DNA of 64,000 bases from Butyricimonas synergistica DSM 23225 (GCF_000379665.1 NZ_KB903359.1:449816-513815), one strand, 5' to 3'; shown: positions 24,758-34,630, numbered from the stretch's first letter. Translations and numbers: made by a program. Notes: generated from the sequence alone by a model not told the origin.

Positions 24758-27700
24758 GTGATTATGAGAAAGAAATATGGTATTTGGGGAACGTGCGTGG
24801 CGGCGTTTGCATGTTTGTTTTTTGCTTGTCAGAAAGATGACGGGGTCATGGGAGGCGAGACTGACAGACTTCCGATAGTCTTGTCGGGGGATATCGATCA
24901 GGTGATGTTGTCCCGGGTGAATGACGGGGGATTTTGTGACAAGGATGTGATGGGTGTCTATATCGTGGATTACGAGGGTGGCAATCCCGGAAAGTTACAA
25001 TTGGATGGAAATAGGGCTTCCAATGTACAATTTACTTACGATGAAGCTAATAATAAATGGAGCGGGGCGTATGATATTTACTGGAAGGATTCGAAAACCC
25101 CGATAGACGTGTACGGGTACTACCCGTGGGGAACGCCGGAGAGTATCGAGGCATACGCTTTCGAGGTACAGAAGGATCAGTCGAAGGCGGGGGAGAACGG
25201 TAACCTAGGAGGATACGAGGCGAGTGATTTTCTCTGGGGAAAAGCCGTGGAGGTGGCACCTTCGTCGAAGGTGATCCGCCTGTCTTTCCGGCACAAGATG
25301 AGTACGGCTCGGGTTACGCTCGCGGAAGGAAAGGGTTTTGCCGAGGGGGAATGGGCAGGATTGGAGAAGCAGGTGCTGGTGACAAACACAAAACGAAAGG
25401 CAGCGATTGATTTGACAACGGGAAACGTGACCGTGACGGGAGAGGTTGCCACGACGGGGACGATTCCTTACCGGAAGGACGGGGTGTTCCGTGCGATCGT
25501 GGTGCCTCAGGAGATTGCTGCCGGAACGGAGTTGTTCAAGATTACAGTGGACGGGGTGGTTTATGCTTTCAAAAAGGACGAGGCATTTACTTACGTGCCC
25601 TCGAAGATGCATAATTTCACGATAACGGTGGACAAGAAGGAGAGTACAGGAACGTACGAGTTTACCTTGGCGAGTGAATCGATCACGGCGTGGGAGAATG
25701 ATGATATAGGACATGATGCAACGGCGAGGGAGTATATCGTGATTGAGTCGGAGGCGGGAAAGTTGAAAGAGGCGATTGTGGCGGCGAATAAGGATTTTCG
25801 GCAATTGCAGAATTTGAAGATCACGGGGGAGATTAATGCGGATGACTTTTATTTCATGCGGGATTCGATGGATCGGTTGCAGGCGTTGAATTTGAAAGAG
25901 GTGAAGGTAACGAATGATGTTATTCCTGTAGCAGCGATGTATCATAAATATTCTTTAGCGAGGTTGGTGTTACCGGATCGGTTGAAGGAAATTAAATCAG
26001 CGGCTTTTTCTGATTGTAGAAATCTGACAGGATCGTTAATTATACCGGAAGGGGTCACGAAAATAGAAGGTGAGGCGTTTTATGGGTGTAAGAATTTTAC
26101 GGGAAGTTTATCATTGCCATCGACGTTGGAGGTATTAGGTATGGGAGGAAGTCTTGGTGCTTTTCGTGAATGTAAGTTTGTATGTGAATTGAAACTTCCT
26201 GAAAGATTGAAATACATTGGATTACAATCTTTTTGGGGATGTTCTGGATTTTATGGGGAATTACATTTACCGGGTAGTTTGGAATTTTTGGATAAAGAAA
26301 CATTTGGAGGGTGTAAAAACTTGACGGGTTCAATAACAATACCCCAAAAGGTGACGGATATCGGGGATGCGGCGTTTGTCGGTTGTTCGGGATTGAACGG
26401 AACGTTGACGTTGCATGACGGAGTCGTGTCTATTGGGGCATTCGCTTTTGAAGGAACTTCTCTTAAAGGAGAGTTGCATTTGCCAAAGAATCTCATAATA
26501 ATCGGCGAGGGTACATTTAGTGGTTGCGATTTCTCGGGAACCTTGGTTTTACCCGAGGGGTTGGCTTCTATCGGGGATAATGCTTTCGCTGGTAACTGGC
26601 GGTTGATGGGTATACTTGAGATTCCTGAAAAAGTACAGAGTATTGGTGCTGGAGCTTTTGCTAATTGTCGTAGTATAGAAGGGCTTGTTTTTCCAGAAGG
26701 ATTAGAAAATATTCGTTGGGAGGCGACATTGGGAGATAATGGTGGTGCTTTTTCTAATTGTTTTGGTATTGGGAGTATTGTGTGTAAAGGTACTATCCCA
26801 CCTTACGTGCAGGAAGGAGCTTTTAATGGGGTTCCGAAAGATAATTTTACTTTAGAGGTGCCAGAGCCTGTTGTTGCACAGTATCAGGCTGCCCCGGGAT
26901 GGAGTGATTTCAAGCGGATTGCGGCTCACCGGGAGTTGGTGTGCCGTCCGGCTTTGGCGACGGCGATCAACACGGAGAGTGAGCGCCGGTTGGTGCTGAA
27001 TGCCGAGGGGGATTGGGAAGTGGCGGAGAAGCCGGATTGGTGCGAGTTGTCGGTCATGAGCGGATCGAAGAAAACGGAGTTGCGGTTGACGATTAAACAA
27101 ATGAGTCGAGGGGCTGAGGCTCGTGAGGGGGATATCGTGTTCCGGTTGAAGGATAAAGATTACACGACGCGTTGCCACGTCACGCAATACGATTACGAGT
27201 ACGCGGAGGATGAGATTATCACGTTGCAGGAACATACCAAGGGCAACGGGGTGAACCTAGTGTTTCTCGGTGACGGGTATAGCGCATTAGATATTTCGAA
27301 AGGGGAGTACATGAAGATGATCCGAGAGCAGGTCGAACGTTTCTTTGACATAGAGCCTTACCAGACATATCGGGATTATTTCAACGTGTACACGGGTATC
27401 GCCGTTTCCCCGGAAAGCGGTATCGGGACGATCAACACGATTCGGTACACGAGGTTCGAAACCACGTACACGGGTGGCGTCGGTTTGCGATGTGATTATG
27501 ATGCGGCGTTTGCGTATGCACTGGAGATGCCGACGGTGAACAAGGGTAATTTGAATCAAACCTTGATTATCATGACACCTAATTCGACGGATTACGGCGG
27601 TATTTGCCAGATGTGGGACGATGGTTCGGCTATCGCGTTTTGCCCGTTGAGCGATTACGGGTACCCGTTGGATTCTCGAGGGGTGATACAACACGAGGCT

Positions 27701-28195
27701 GGGGGACACGGTTTCGGTAAGTTGGGCGACGAGTATATCTATCATAACGAGTTTATCGATTTCTGCGGTTGTACGTGTTGCGGGCATGTGTGGGAATTTA
27801 ATTACGCAAAGGCGTTGGGATGGTACGAGAATCTGTCGCTCACGGGAAAGATGCACGAGGTGCCTTGGGCTCATTTTATCTTTGATGACCGGTACAGTGA
27901 CGTGGTGGATATTTACGAGGGCGGGTTCATGCATAACCGGGGTGTGTTCCGCTCGGAGCAAAACAGTTGTATGAACAATGATATTCCCTATTATAGTGCG
28001 ATTAGCCGGGAAGCTATCGTTAAACGGATTATGGCGTACGCCGGGGAAACGTACTCGTTCGAGAAGTTCGTGGAGAATGATAAACGAGATGCCATGGAAT
28101 CGCAGTCCCGTTCTGTGGATCGTCCGGGAGTGACGGTGCGGGGATATCAATACGCTCCCCGGATTCACAAGGGGAAACCGGATATTTTGAAATAA
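24758..28195 (+). CDS. Fimbrillin-LRR-BACON-like-M64 peptidase lipoprotein
   Basis: A 1,145-residue surface lipoprotein with four parts. Cys24 is the lipidation site (CLFFAC). Residues 30-325 form a fimbrillin/Mfa-like module (EAYAFEVQKDQSK, GYEASDFLWGKAVEV). Residues 350-700 are BspA-type leucine-rich repeats (LRR_5) with recurring FSDCRNLTGSLIIPEGVTKI units. Residues 735-815 look like a BACON/Ig-like domain. Residues 825-1120 are a peptidase M64 (IgA-peptidase-like) domain starting LVFLGDGYS; the zinc motif HEAGGH at H979-E980-H983 continues GFGKLGDEY. It may bind host or microbial protein and cleave it at the cell surface. Codon use in part of the LRR region (about 25930-26870) is more AT-rich than the flanks. 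Confidence 0.88.
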   Translation: MIMRKKYGIWGTCVAAFACLFFACQKDDGVMGGETDRLPIVLSGDIDQVMLSRVNDGGFCDKDVMGVYIVDYEGGNPGKLQLDGNRASNVQFTYDEANNKWSGAYDIYWKDSKTPIDVYGYYPWGTPESIEAYAFEVQKDQSKAGENGNLGGYEASDFLWGKAVEVAPSSKVIRLSFRHKMSTARVTLAEGKGFAEGEWAGLEKQVLVTNTKRKAAIDLTTGNVTVTGEVATTGTIPYRKDGVFRAIVVPQEIAAGTELFKITVDGVVYAFKKDEAFTYVPSKMHNFTITVDKKESTGTYEFTLASESITAWENDDIGHDATAREYIVIESEAGKLKEAIVAANKDFRQLQNLKITGEINADDFYFMRDSMDRLQALNLKEVKVTNDVIPVAAMYHKYSLARLVLPDRLKEIKSAAFSDCRNLTGSLIIPEGVTKIEGEAFYGCKNFTGSLSLPSTLEVLGMGGSLGAFRECKFVCELKLPERLKYIGLQSFWGCSGFYGELHLPGSLEFLDKETFGGCKNLTGSITIPQKVTDIGDAAFVGCSGLNGTLTLHDGVVSIGAFAFEGTSLKGELHLPKNLIIIGEGTFSGCDFSGTLVLPEGLASIGDNAFAGNWRLMGILEIPEKVQSIGAGAFANCRSIEGLVFPEGLENIRWEATLGDNGGAFSNCFGIGSIVCKGTIPPYVQEGAFNGVPKDNFTLEVPEPVVAQYQAAPGWSDFKRIAAHRELVCRPALATAINTESERRLVLNAEGDWEVAEKPDWCELSVMSGSKKTELRLTIKQMSRGAEAREGDIVFRLKDKDYTTRCHVTQYDYEYAEDEIITLQEHTKGNGVNLVFLGDGYSALDISKGEYMKMIREQVERFFDIEPYQTYRDYFNVYTGIAVSPESGIGTINTIRYTRFETTYTGGVGLRCDYDAAFAYALEMPTVNKGNLNQTLIIMTPNSTDYGGICQMWDDGSAIAFCPLSDYGYPLDSRGVIQHEAGGHGFGKLGDEYIYHNEFIDFCGCTCCGHVWEFNYAKALGWYENLSLTGKMHEVPWAHFIFDDRYSDVVDIYEGGFMHNRGVFRSEQNSCMNNDIPYYSAISREAIVKRIMAYAGETYSFEKFVENDKRDAMESQSRSVDRPGVTVRGYQYAPRIHKGKPDILK

Positions 28196-28202
28196 GGATT
28201 GA

Positions 28203-29108
28203 ATGAAAAATAAGTTAGCTATGAATTGCATGAATATAATATACAGAGTTGGGATATTCTGTTTCTTGTGCCTCTCGGCTGGTTGCTCTAATTCTGATAG
28301 GGAGACAGTGCCCGATGATTTGTTTGTCACTTTTGACGTGGTGCATCCCGCTCTTGCCCGGGCAACCTCGACTACTTTCGAGGCGGGCGATCAAGTGGGT
28401 GTGTTCTTGACGGAGCGGGATGCCCCGTTGGAGGTGTCCGGTAATTACGTGAACAACGAGTTGCTGACGTATTCCGGTTCGACGTGGGAGTCTGCCAGAA
28501 ATATCTATTGGAATGACGGGACGTATGACGTGTTCGGGTATTACCCGTACGTGTCCCCGTTGACAAGTGTGGATGATATGCCGTTCGAGGTCGCTTCGGA
28601 CCAGACTATCGAGGGGAACGAGAACGCTTTGGGGGCTTACGAGGCGAGCGATTTTTTGTGGGCAAAGGCGAAGGCGGTAACTGCGGGAGAGGGTGCCGTG
28701 AAGTTGGTTTTCGCTCATCGGATGAGTAAGTTGAATGTTCGTCTGGTGAAGGGAGATGATTATGAAGGGGAGTTACCCGAGGAGGCGGAAGTGTACGTGC
28801 ACAACACGGTGCCTTCAGCCACGATAGACTTGAGTGTGGGGGTAGTTACCCGGAATCCTTATGGTACGGCACGGACAATACGGGCGAAGAAAACCGGAGT
28901 GCAGCAATATTCGGCTATCGTGGTACCTCAACGGATGGATAATAGTAAGCCGTTGGTGGAGGTAGTGATGAAAGGTGTAGCTTATCTGGTGGAGAGCCGT
29001 TTTGTTTTTAAACCGGGAATACAGCACACGATAACCGTGGTGATTTCCAAGAATCCGGAACAAGTGAAGATTGAAATAGGAGGCGAGATTGAAAATTGGG
29101 AAGAATAG
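28203..29108 (+). CDS. Fimbrillin family (Mfa-like) lipoprotein
   Basis: A 301-residue fimbrillin-type lipoprotein, third in the locus. The lipobox ends LSAGC at Cys28 from the first Met; Met7 and Met10 are possible alternative starts. Family segments are TTFEAGDQVGVFL, ARNIYWNDGTYDVFGYYPY, DQTIEGNENALGAYEASDFL and YSAIVVPQRMDNSKPLVEV. It starts seven bases after the M64 gene, so is surely in the same unit. Compared with the 23822 protein it keeps the same two-domain length. It may be a structural partner of the fimbrillin module on the peptidase; this is inference. Confidence 0.85.
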   Translation: MKNKLAMNCMNIIYRVGIFCFLCLSAGCSNSDRETVPDDLFVTFDVVHPALARATSTTFEAGDQVGVFLTERDAPLEVSGNYVNNELLTYSGSTWESARNIYWNDGTYDVFGYYPYVSPLTSVDDMPFEVASDQTIEGNENALGAYEASDFLWAKAKAVTAGEGAVKLVFAHRMSKLNVRLVKGDDYEGELPEEAEVYVHNTVPSATIDLSVGVVTRNPYGTARTIRAKKTGVQQYSAIVVPQRMDNSKPLVEVVMKGVAYLVESRFVFKPGIQHTITVVISKNPEQVKIEIGGEIENWEE

Positions 29109-29155
29109 AAAGAAATGTGTATTTTTGTCACGTGTGATGTTGTAAAGTCCCGTCT

Positions 29156-30916
29156 ATGATGAGAATCGGTATAATATTATTCACGTGCGTGTTGCTATTC
29201 GCTTCTTGTGACGAGAAGCGAATAGCAATTTATGGTTTACCCTTGAAGATTACCCGGGGAGATGAATGGGGTATTCTCGGGACGGACGGGACGGTAAAAA
29301 TGATTAACGCTTTCAAGTATCAGCCGTCGGCTGTGGTAAACGGGAGGTTGAGCGTGCCGGATGACTCGGGAAAGTACGAGTTGTATAGTTTTGAAGGGGA
29401 GTTGAAGTTGATGTCGCCCAAAAAGTTTACCGCTATCGGCTATTTTTTCGAGAACGTGACGTTCGCCCAGGAGGAGGTGGGGGAGCCGTTGTTGTTGGTG
29501 GATAAGCATGGGGAGAAGGTGGCGGTGGTGGATAATTACGAGGGGCATAAAATCTTGTTGGCGCATAATTTTAGGGAAGGATTAGCATTGGTGTACACGA
29601 GTAACGGGAAGTATGGTTACGTGGATACGAGGGGTGAGATGGTCATCAAGCCCGTGTACGATTATGCCGCAGATTTCTCGGAAGGACTTGCCGTTGTCGG
29701 TGTAGCCGGGGAAGAAGGACAATTGGCTTACCAGGTGATCGATAAGCGGGGTGAGATTCGGTTTTATATTACGTTACAAAACAGCCGGATATACGAGCAT
29801 TTTTCTTGTGGTTATTTGCTGTTCAAGAATCTGGAACAGAATTATTGCGGAGCTTTGGACCGTGGGGGAAAGGTTTGTCTATACTTGCCAACCCGGATAC
29901 AAGAGGTGATGCCGTTCCGGTATGACGCCGCCGTGTTCTGGACGGAAACGGGTGTCGGGTTGATTAATAAGGAGGGGAAAGTTTTGATCCCGGCGAATTA
30001 TGATGACGGAAAGATCGTGGGTGAACGGCGGGTGGCGTTGAAGTTAAGGGATAAGTGGGGACTTTTTGATTTCGAGGGTCGACCGCTTTGCGAGTTCGTG
30101 TATGATTGGATTTCAGATTTTGAAGGATACGCTTTTGCCTGCCGGGATCACGTTTATTATATCATGGATGAACAGGGACAGGTGGTGGGACCGAATAAGT
30201 TTTCAACCGTTCTTTGGGATCGGGTGGCTGCCGGGGAGTGTCCGCAGGTGTTCACGTTGCACGAGATGGTGAAGGATTCTATCGTTGAACCCGTGGAGCG
30301 AGAAATGAAGACGGAGCGATTGGAAGAGCCTGTTCAGCCTAAAGTTCGAACGATAGATAAAAACAGCCCGTTTTACAGGGAAGCCAGACAGGTGATGGAC
30401 GGCGGTTTGCAGGAAGAGGATGCCTCGAACAGGCAGGTGATATTGAATTATATGGAGCATTTCAGAATGTCCTACTTGACGAAGGATATTGATTTTCTGG
30501 AACAATTGTTTAGCGAGGAAGCGTTGATCGTCGTGGGGACCGTGGTCAAGAGGGCTGCCGTGGGAGAGGTGCGTTATTTATCTCCCGAGCAAGTGCGTTA
30601 TAGCGTGAAGAGGAAGCGGGAGTATTTGAATCGCTTGCGAGAGATATTTCAAGCGAATCAACGTGTTGAGGTGAATTTCACGGATTTCTCGATAAAACGG
30701 CATCCCACGAAAGTCGGGATATACGGGGTGTCGGTGAAACAAAATTATAGGTCGGATATGTATTCCGACCAAGGTTATTTATTTTTGTTGTGGGATTTCC
30801 GGGACAGAACGGCACCCAAGATACACGTGCGCACGTGGCAGCCTCGTATGTTGGATGAGCGTACCCCGTTACCCGAACAGGAGATATTTAATATTGGGAG
30901 TTTTAATTTGGAATGA
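29156..30916 (+). CDS. WG-repeat lipoprotein with C-terminal NTF2-like region
   Basis: A 586-residue lipoprotein (Cys18 in LLFASCDE). Residues 30-350 hold degenerate WG (KWG) repeats of the W/Y-G-hydrophobic-x-D/N-x-x-G form: DEWGILGTDG, KYGYVDTRGEMVIKP, VGLINKEGKVLIP, DKWGLFDFEGRPL. Residues 400-586 (NYMEHFRMSYLTKDIDFLEQLFSEEALIV, then beta-strands) resemble an NTF2/SnoaL-like fold; this is my reading of the pattern only. WG-repeat proteins are usually surface or periplasmic scaffolds of unknown partner. The ATG at 29156 lies 47 bases after the fimbrillin gene. Its stop overlaps the next start (ATGATGG), which indicates coupling. Confidence 0.75.
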   Translation: MMRIGIILFTCVLLFASCDEKRIAIYGLPLKITRGDEWGILGTDGTVKMINAFKYQPSAVVNGRLSVPDDSGKYELYSFEGELKLMSPKKFTAIGYFFENVTFAQEEVGEPLLLVDKHGEKVAVVDNYEGHKILLAHNFREGLALVYTSNGKYGYVDTRGEMVIKPVYDYAADFSEGLAVVGVAGEEGQLAYQVIDKRGEIRFYITLQNSRIYEHFSCGYLLFKNLEQNYCGALDRGGKVCLYLPTRIQEVMPFRYDAAVFWTETGVGLINKEGKVLIPANYDDGKIVGERRVALKLRDKWGLFDFEGRPLCEFVYDWISDFEGYAFACRDHVYYIMDEQGQVVGPNKFSTVLWDRVAAGECPQVFTLHEMVKDSIVEPVEREMKTERLEEPVQPKVRTIDKNSPFYREARQVMDGGLQEEDASNRQVILNYMEHFRMSYLTKDIDFLEQLFSEEALIVVGTVVKRAAVGEVRYLSPEQVRYSVKRKREYLNRLREIFQANQRVEVNFTDFSIKRHPTKVGIYGVSVKQNYRSDMYSDQGYLFLLWDFRDRTAPKIHVRTWQPRMLDERTPLPEQEIFNIGSFNLE

Positions 30917-31869
30917 TGGACAAGGTACTGTTGATATTTCTACTGTGTTTGACGGGACTTTCGAGCAAAGCCCAAGAGTTCAAGGTGCGCTCTTTCCGTT
31001 GTTTGCCGAATGATATTACGGCTTGGGTGGATCCGGTACGCGATTTGAACGACGAAGCTTGTGCGTTGATAAAGGTCGTGGGTGATCCGGACTTTGTCTT
31101 TTCTACTCCCCTGGGAATTGTTGCCCGTAGGAATGAAGTCGGCGAAATATGGATTTATGTGCCTCACGGAACGGTAAAACTGACCGTAAAACATCCCCGG
31201 TGGGGAGTGTTGAGGGATTATCGTTTTTCCGCGCCGTTGGAATCCCGGTTGGCGTATGAATTGGTGATAGCTTCGCCTCCCGAGAAGGTGCAGGAAAAGC
31301 CTTACCCGAAGGTGGTGAGATTCCCGTTCAGGGGAATGGAAAATACCTCCTTAGATTATTCCCTGCGTCCCATACCCATGGGAAAATTGCGTCGTGGGCA
31401 AGCGGCTTATTTCCTGATGGCAACGGCGGGCATGCACGAGGGGAAGATGGCGAACGGGGTGAGGTTCGGGGCGATGCGGCAGCATGGCATATGGATACAC
31501 GTGCAGAGTAATTTCCGTTTTCTTTCGACCTCGGGGGAGTGTAACAAAAGGGGGGAGTTGGCTTCGGGAGAACCGACACCTTATTACAAGGAGTCTGTGT
31601 CCCGGGCTTTGGGTACGGTCACGATAGGGGGGATTCACCGGATAGTGGGATTGTGGCACTTGTACGAGGGCATCGGGTACGGGGAACAGCGTGTCGCCTG
31701 GGAAACGTTAGAAGGGGTTAAATTGCGAAATACGGATTATTCGGCGAAAGGGATCACGGGGGAATTGGGAGTACTTTGGGAAGTACGCCGGATGGTGTTG
31801 TCTGTCGGGATGTTGACCATCCGGGGAGAGTATTGGGAGCCGCTGTTGGGTATAGGTATTAATTTCTAG
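30913..31869 (+). CDS. Exported protein, probable small outer-membrane barrel
   Basis: A 318-residue protein with a type I signal peptide (LLIFLLCLTGLSSKAQ). Residues 20-120 form a beta-rich module (NDEACALIKVVGDPDFVF, GEIWIYVPHGTVKLTVKHP) seen in other Bacteroidota exported proteins and similar in flavour to PEGA-like surface modules. Residues 165-318 alternate polar and hydrophobic positions with many Gly and aromatic residues and end in GIGINF; a terminal aromatic after such strands is usual for outer-membrane barrels. It overlaps the WG-repeat gene by four bases and is three bases from the next gene, so the three are co-expressed. I do not recognise a named family. Confidence 0.6.
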   Translation: MMDKVLLIFLLCLTGLSSKAQEFKVRSFRCLPNDITAWVDPVRDLNDEACALIKVVGDPDFVFSTPLGIVARRNEVGEIWIYVPHGTVKLTVKHPRWGVLRDYRFSAPLESRLAYELVIASPPEKVQEKPYPKVVRFPFRGMENTSLDYSLRPIPMGKLRRGQAAYFLMATAGMHEGKMANGVRFGAMRQHGIWIHVQSNFRFLSTSGECNKRGELASGEPTPYYKESVSRALGTVTIGGIHRIVGLWHLYEGIGYGEQRVAWETLEGVKLRNTDYSAKGITGELGVLWEVRRMVLSVGMLTIRGEYWEPLLGIGINF

Positions 31870-31872
31870 TGT

Positions 31873-33492
31873 ATGGGTAAGTTTTGTTTTTATATTATCT
31901 GTTGCGTGATTTTGGGAACGGCTTGTTCAAAAGAGACGAAACCCACGGTTTTGCCACCGACGTTGATTTTGCATGAGGCGACAGGCATTACCCGCAATAC
32001 GGCGCATTTATCCGGAGAAATCATGCTAAACGGGGACGGGACGGTGCGGGACTGTTATTTCGTGTACGGGGTTTCGCCGGAGGAGGTTGCTCGGGTTGCG
32101 GCAACTCGTACGGAAATCGGGGCGGAAGTTGTTCTGGAGAATTTGAAAGCGGGAACGGAGTACTGTTATTATTTGGAAGTATCTAACGGAGGCAGTACCG
32201 TGTGTTCTGAAGTATCTTATTTCCGCACTTACCCGAATACGGCACCCGTGTTGAAAGAGATTGCTTTGATAAATAAAGGTCCCACGACGGCAACCGTGGT
32301 ATGTACCTTGGTTGAAAACGGAGGGGAAGCGCTCACGTTTTTGGGATTCAAGTACCGGGGAGCGGATGCCACGGAAGAGTTGTTTATGCTAGCCGAACCC
32401 GGGGAACAGGGTGTTTTTCGGGGGCGGCTGACGGATTTGAATTTGGCGACTTCCTATGTGGTGCGTGCTTACGCCGCCAATTCTGTCGGGGAGATATACA
32501 CGGACGAGGTGGTGTTTACCACGGATGACGCTATATATATTTCGGAGCCGGGTACGTTGTCAGAGGTAATTGGTGAAGGTCTGAAATACCAATTGTCTCA
32601 AATTTCGGTTAGCGGTAAGTTGAACGGTTCCGATTTTCGCCTGTTGCGGGATATGTTGGGACAGGGGGTGGAAGGGGAAAATACGCCGGGAATGTTGAGC
32701 GAGCTTTATTTGACGGATGCCCGGATCGTGGAGGGGGGAATGAGCTATTCGTCGTCCCGTTATACTGCCAATGATACGTTGAGTTACGGGATGTTTATGA
32801 ATTGCCGGAATTTGCGGGAGATTGCTTTGCCGAACACGATAAAGGTGGTGGAGAAAGATGTGTTCAAGGGGTGTACGGGCTTGACGGTGTTGACAATACC
32901 CGATAACGTGCAACGTTTTGCCGCGTCGGAAGGCTGTACATCGTTGCAAGAGTTTCGGGTGTCCGTGATGAACCCTTACTTCGAGGCGGAGAATGGCATT
33001 TTGTATGACAAGGGGAGGGAAACGCTGTTGTTGTACCCGGAAGGTAAGGTGCAGTCTGTGTTGGAAATCCCTGCCGGGGTGAAAAAGATCGCGGATCAAG
33101 CCTTGCAGAATCTACCCGCGGATACATTGTATATGGCACATTCGGTGACGAACTTGGGACTTCAGGTATTTCGGGGGGCTAAATTGAAAAAAGCGGTTCT
33201 TTCCGATGGGCTTGCAACGGTTTCGGGAGCTACTTTTCAAAATTGTGTCGAGTTACGTTCGGTCACTCTTGGAAGGGGAACGATGTATATTTCCGATTAT
33301 TGTTTTGACGGGTGTGCTTTGGAGGAGTTGACGGTGCTGGCTGATATTCCTCCCACGTGTGCTTCCAAGGCTTTCGGGAATGCGGACTTTTTTGAAACGT
33401 GCGTGCTTTACGTGCCTTCCGGAAGTAAAAACAGTTACCGTTATGCCGAACCGTGGAAGAAATTTAAACGTATCGTGGAAATTGTTCCTTAG
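31873..33492 (+). CDS. BspA-like leucine-rich-repeat lipoprotein with FnIII-like domains
   Basis: A 539-residue surface lipoprotein (Cys18 in ILGTACSK). Two fibronectin-III-like domains cover about 28-120 and 125-215 (TEYCYYLEVSNGGSTVCSEVSYF; TSYVVRAYAANSVGEIYTDEVVF). The rest is BspA-type LRR_5 repeats, for example MFMNCRNLREIALPNTIKVV and VFKGCTGLTVLTIPDNV, ending with the usual LYVPSGSKNSYRYAEPWKKF closing segment. Such proteins are adhesins or matrix binders. It is the last gene of the fimbrillin/M64 locus and converges on the kinase gene with four bases between, so no separate terminator fits. Confidence 0.82.
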   Translation: MGKFCFYIICCVILGTACSKETKPTVLPPTLILHEATGITRNTAHLSGEIMLNGDGTVRDCYFVYGVSPEEVARVAATRTEIGAEVVLENLKAGTEYCYYLEVSNGGSTVCSEVSYFRTYPNTAPVLKEIALINKGPTTATVVCTLVENGGEALTFLGFKYRGADATEELFMLAEPGEQGVFRGRLTDLNLATSYVVRAYAANSVGEIYTDEVVFTTDDAIYISEPGTLSEVIGEGLKYQLSQISVSGKLNGSDFRLLRDMLGQGVEGENTPGMLSELYLTDARIVEGGMSYSSSRYTANDTLSYGMFMNCRNLREIALPNTIKVVEKDVFKGCTGLTVLTIPDNVQRFAASEGCTSLQEFRVSVMNPYFEAENGILYDKGRETLLLYPEGKVQSVLEIPAGVKKIADQALQNLPADTLYMAHSVTNLGLQVFRGAKLKKAVLSDGLATVSGATFQNCVELRSVTLGRGTMYISDYCFDGCALEELTVLADIPPTCASKAFGNADFFETCVLYVPSGSKNSYRYAEPWKKFKRIVEIVP

Positions 33493-33496
33493 GCGA

Positions 33497-34630
33497 TTAA
33501 ATCTTTTGGCGGATGCTTTTTATTTCCCGGTCTACATCGAGTTGTAGATGGGAGAGTAGCTTTTTATATACCGGGGTTTTCCTTTGGCTTGTTTCCGGAA
33601 AATCCGTGTTTAGGGCTTGTTGTAGAGCTTGATGGAGTAGCAGGCTATCCCGTGTCAGTTCCTGGCGATTTGTCGAATATTGAGTTAGTTTTCGGTACAA
33701 GCGGTTCTTTTCCTGCAAAAGGATATGGTGGTAAGTGTTGCTGGTCGAGAAGTTGCTGTACGTTTGTGTTATCGTGTTTTTGCCGGCAGATGGATTATTC
33801 ACGGGAGAATATTGTAGATAGAAAAGGGATACCGCAATTAACACGATAGCAAATGCCACGTATTTGAATGGTGTTTTAAAAGATCTTTTCTTGAGGTCTT
33901 CGATAATTTCCGCGGTATTATTGTAACGCTCGTTTGGGGTCGGGCGTGTACATTTCTGAGCGATGGAGGCAAGTTTCCGATCTTTTACGATACTCGACAT
34001 TTCTTCAATAATGATGCCCAATGAGTAAATGTCTGTTCGACAGTCGAGAGTTGCTTCGGGATTCAATTGCTCCGGGGCAAGGTATTTTTCTGTTCCTGCC
34101 GGGATTTTTAATATTTCATAGTCATCACAATCTGCAAGCCCGAAGTCAATGAGTTTCACGTTGTTTCCGTTGTACGTGATGAGAATGTTGTTCGGTTTCA
34201 GGTCTTTGTGAATCTGTTGCTTGCTGTGAATGTATTGTAATGCATTACATATTTCCGTGATAAACTTGTATGCCAGTACCGGGGTGAGTTTTCCTTGTTC
34301 CATAAAAGTTGTCAACGGGATACCGTCAATGTATTCCAGAACGATGTAATTTCCCAGTAGGTCATTCTTTTCCCATCCTAGCGTATGGCGAATGTTGGGA
34401 TGGTCTAACTGATAACCGATATTAAATTCTTTTAATAGCAGTTGTTTATAAAACTCTTGTGACGAGTAGAAAGGTTGTAGGCTCTTCAGAATATGCAGTT
34501 TCCCGTATCGGCGGCATAAATGCAACCTGCTAAACCCGTTAGCGGGGGTATAAAATTCTTTTAGGTCTGTATATATATCCAAGGTTATGTCTTCACCGAA
34601 AAAGCCGGATGATAATGTTTCCTCGTTCAT
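33497..34630 (-). CDS. Membrane-anchored Hanks-type serine/threonine protein kinase
   Basis: A 377-residue kinase. The ATP-binding Lys is K49 (HILKSL) with a partner Glu near E68; the catalytic loop HKDLKPNN is at 141-148 (D143, N148), DFG at 162-164, and an APE-like LAPEQ follows. The glycine-rich loop is poorly kept: residues 29-42 read PANGFSRLHLCRRY. A membrane helix lies at about 253-272 (YVAFAIVLIAVSLFYLQY), and the outer 105 residues are Gln/Ser/Thr-rich with a coiled-coil look. The start codon overlaps the stop of the upstream gene by one base, so the pair is coupled. Substrate unknown; the partner is the obvious first candidate. Confidence 0.85.
   Translation of the reverse strand: MNEETLSSGFFGEDITLDIYTDLKEFYTPANGFSRLHLCRRYGKLHILKSLQPFYSSQEFYKQLLLKEFNIGYQLDHPNIRHTLGWEKNDLLGNYIVLEYIDGIPLTTFMEQGKLTPVLAYKFITEICNALQYIHSKQQIHKDLKPNNILITYNGNNVKLIDFGLADCDDYEILKIPAGTEKYLAPEQLNPEATLDCRTDIYSLGIIIEEMSSIVKDRKLASIAQKCTRPTPNERYNNTAEIIEDLKKRSFKTPFKYVAFAIVLIAVSLFYLQYSPVNNPSAGKNTITQTYSNFSTSNTYHHILLQEKNRLYRKLTQYSTNRQELTRDSLLLHQALQQALNTDFPETSQRKTPVYKKLLSHLQLDVDREIKSIRQKI

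Noticed and set aside
24758-28195. CRISPR-like or tandem DNA repeats in the LRR region
   Set aside because: The repetition is at protein level (BspA repeats of about 23 residues); the DNA units differ and there are no uniform spacers.
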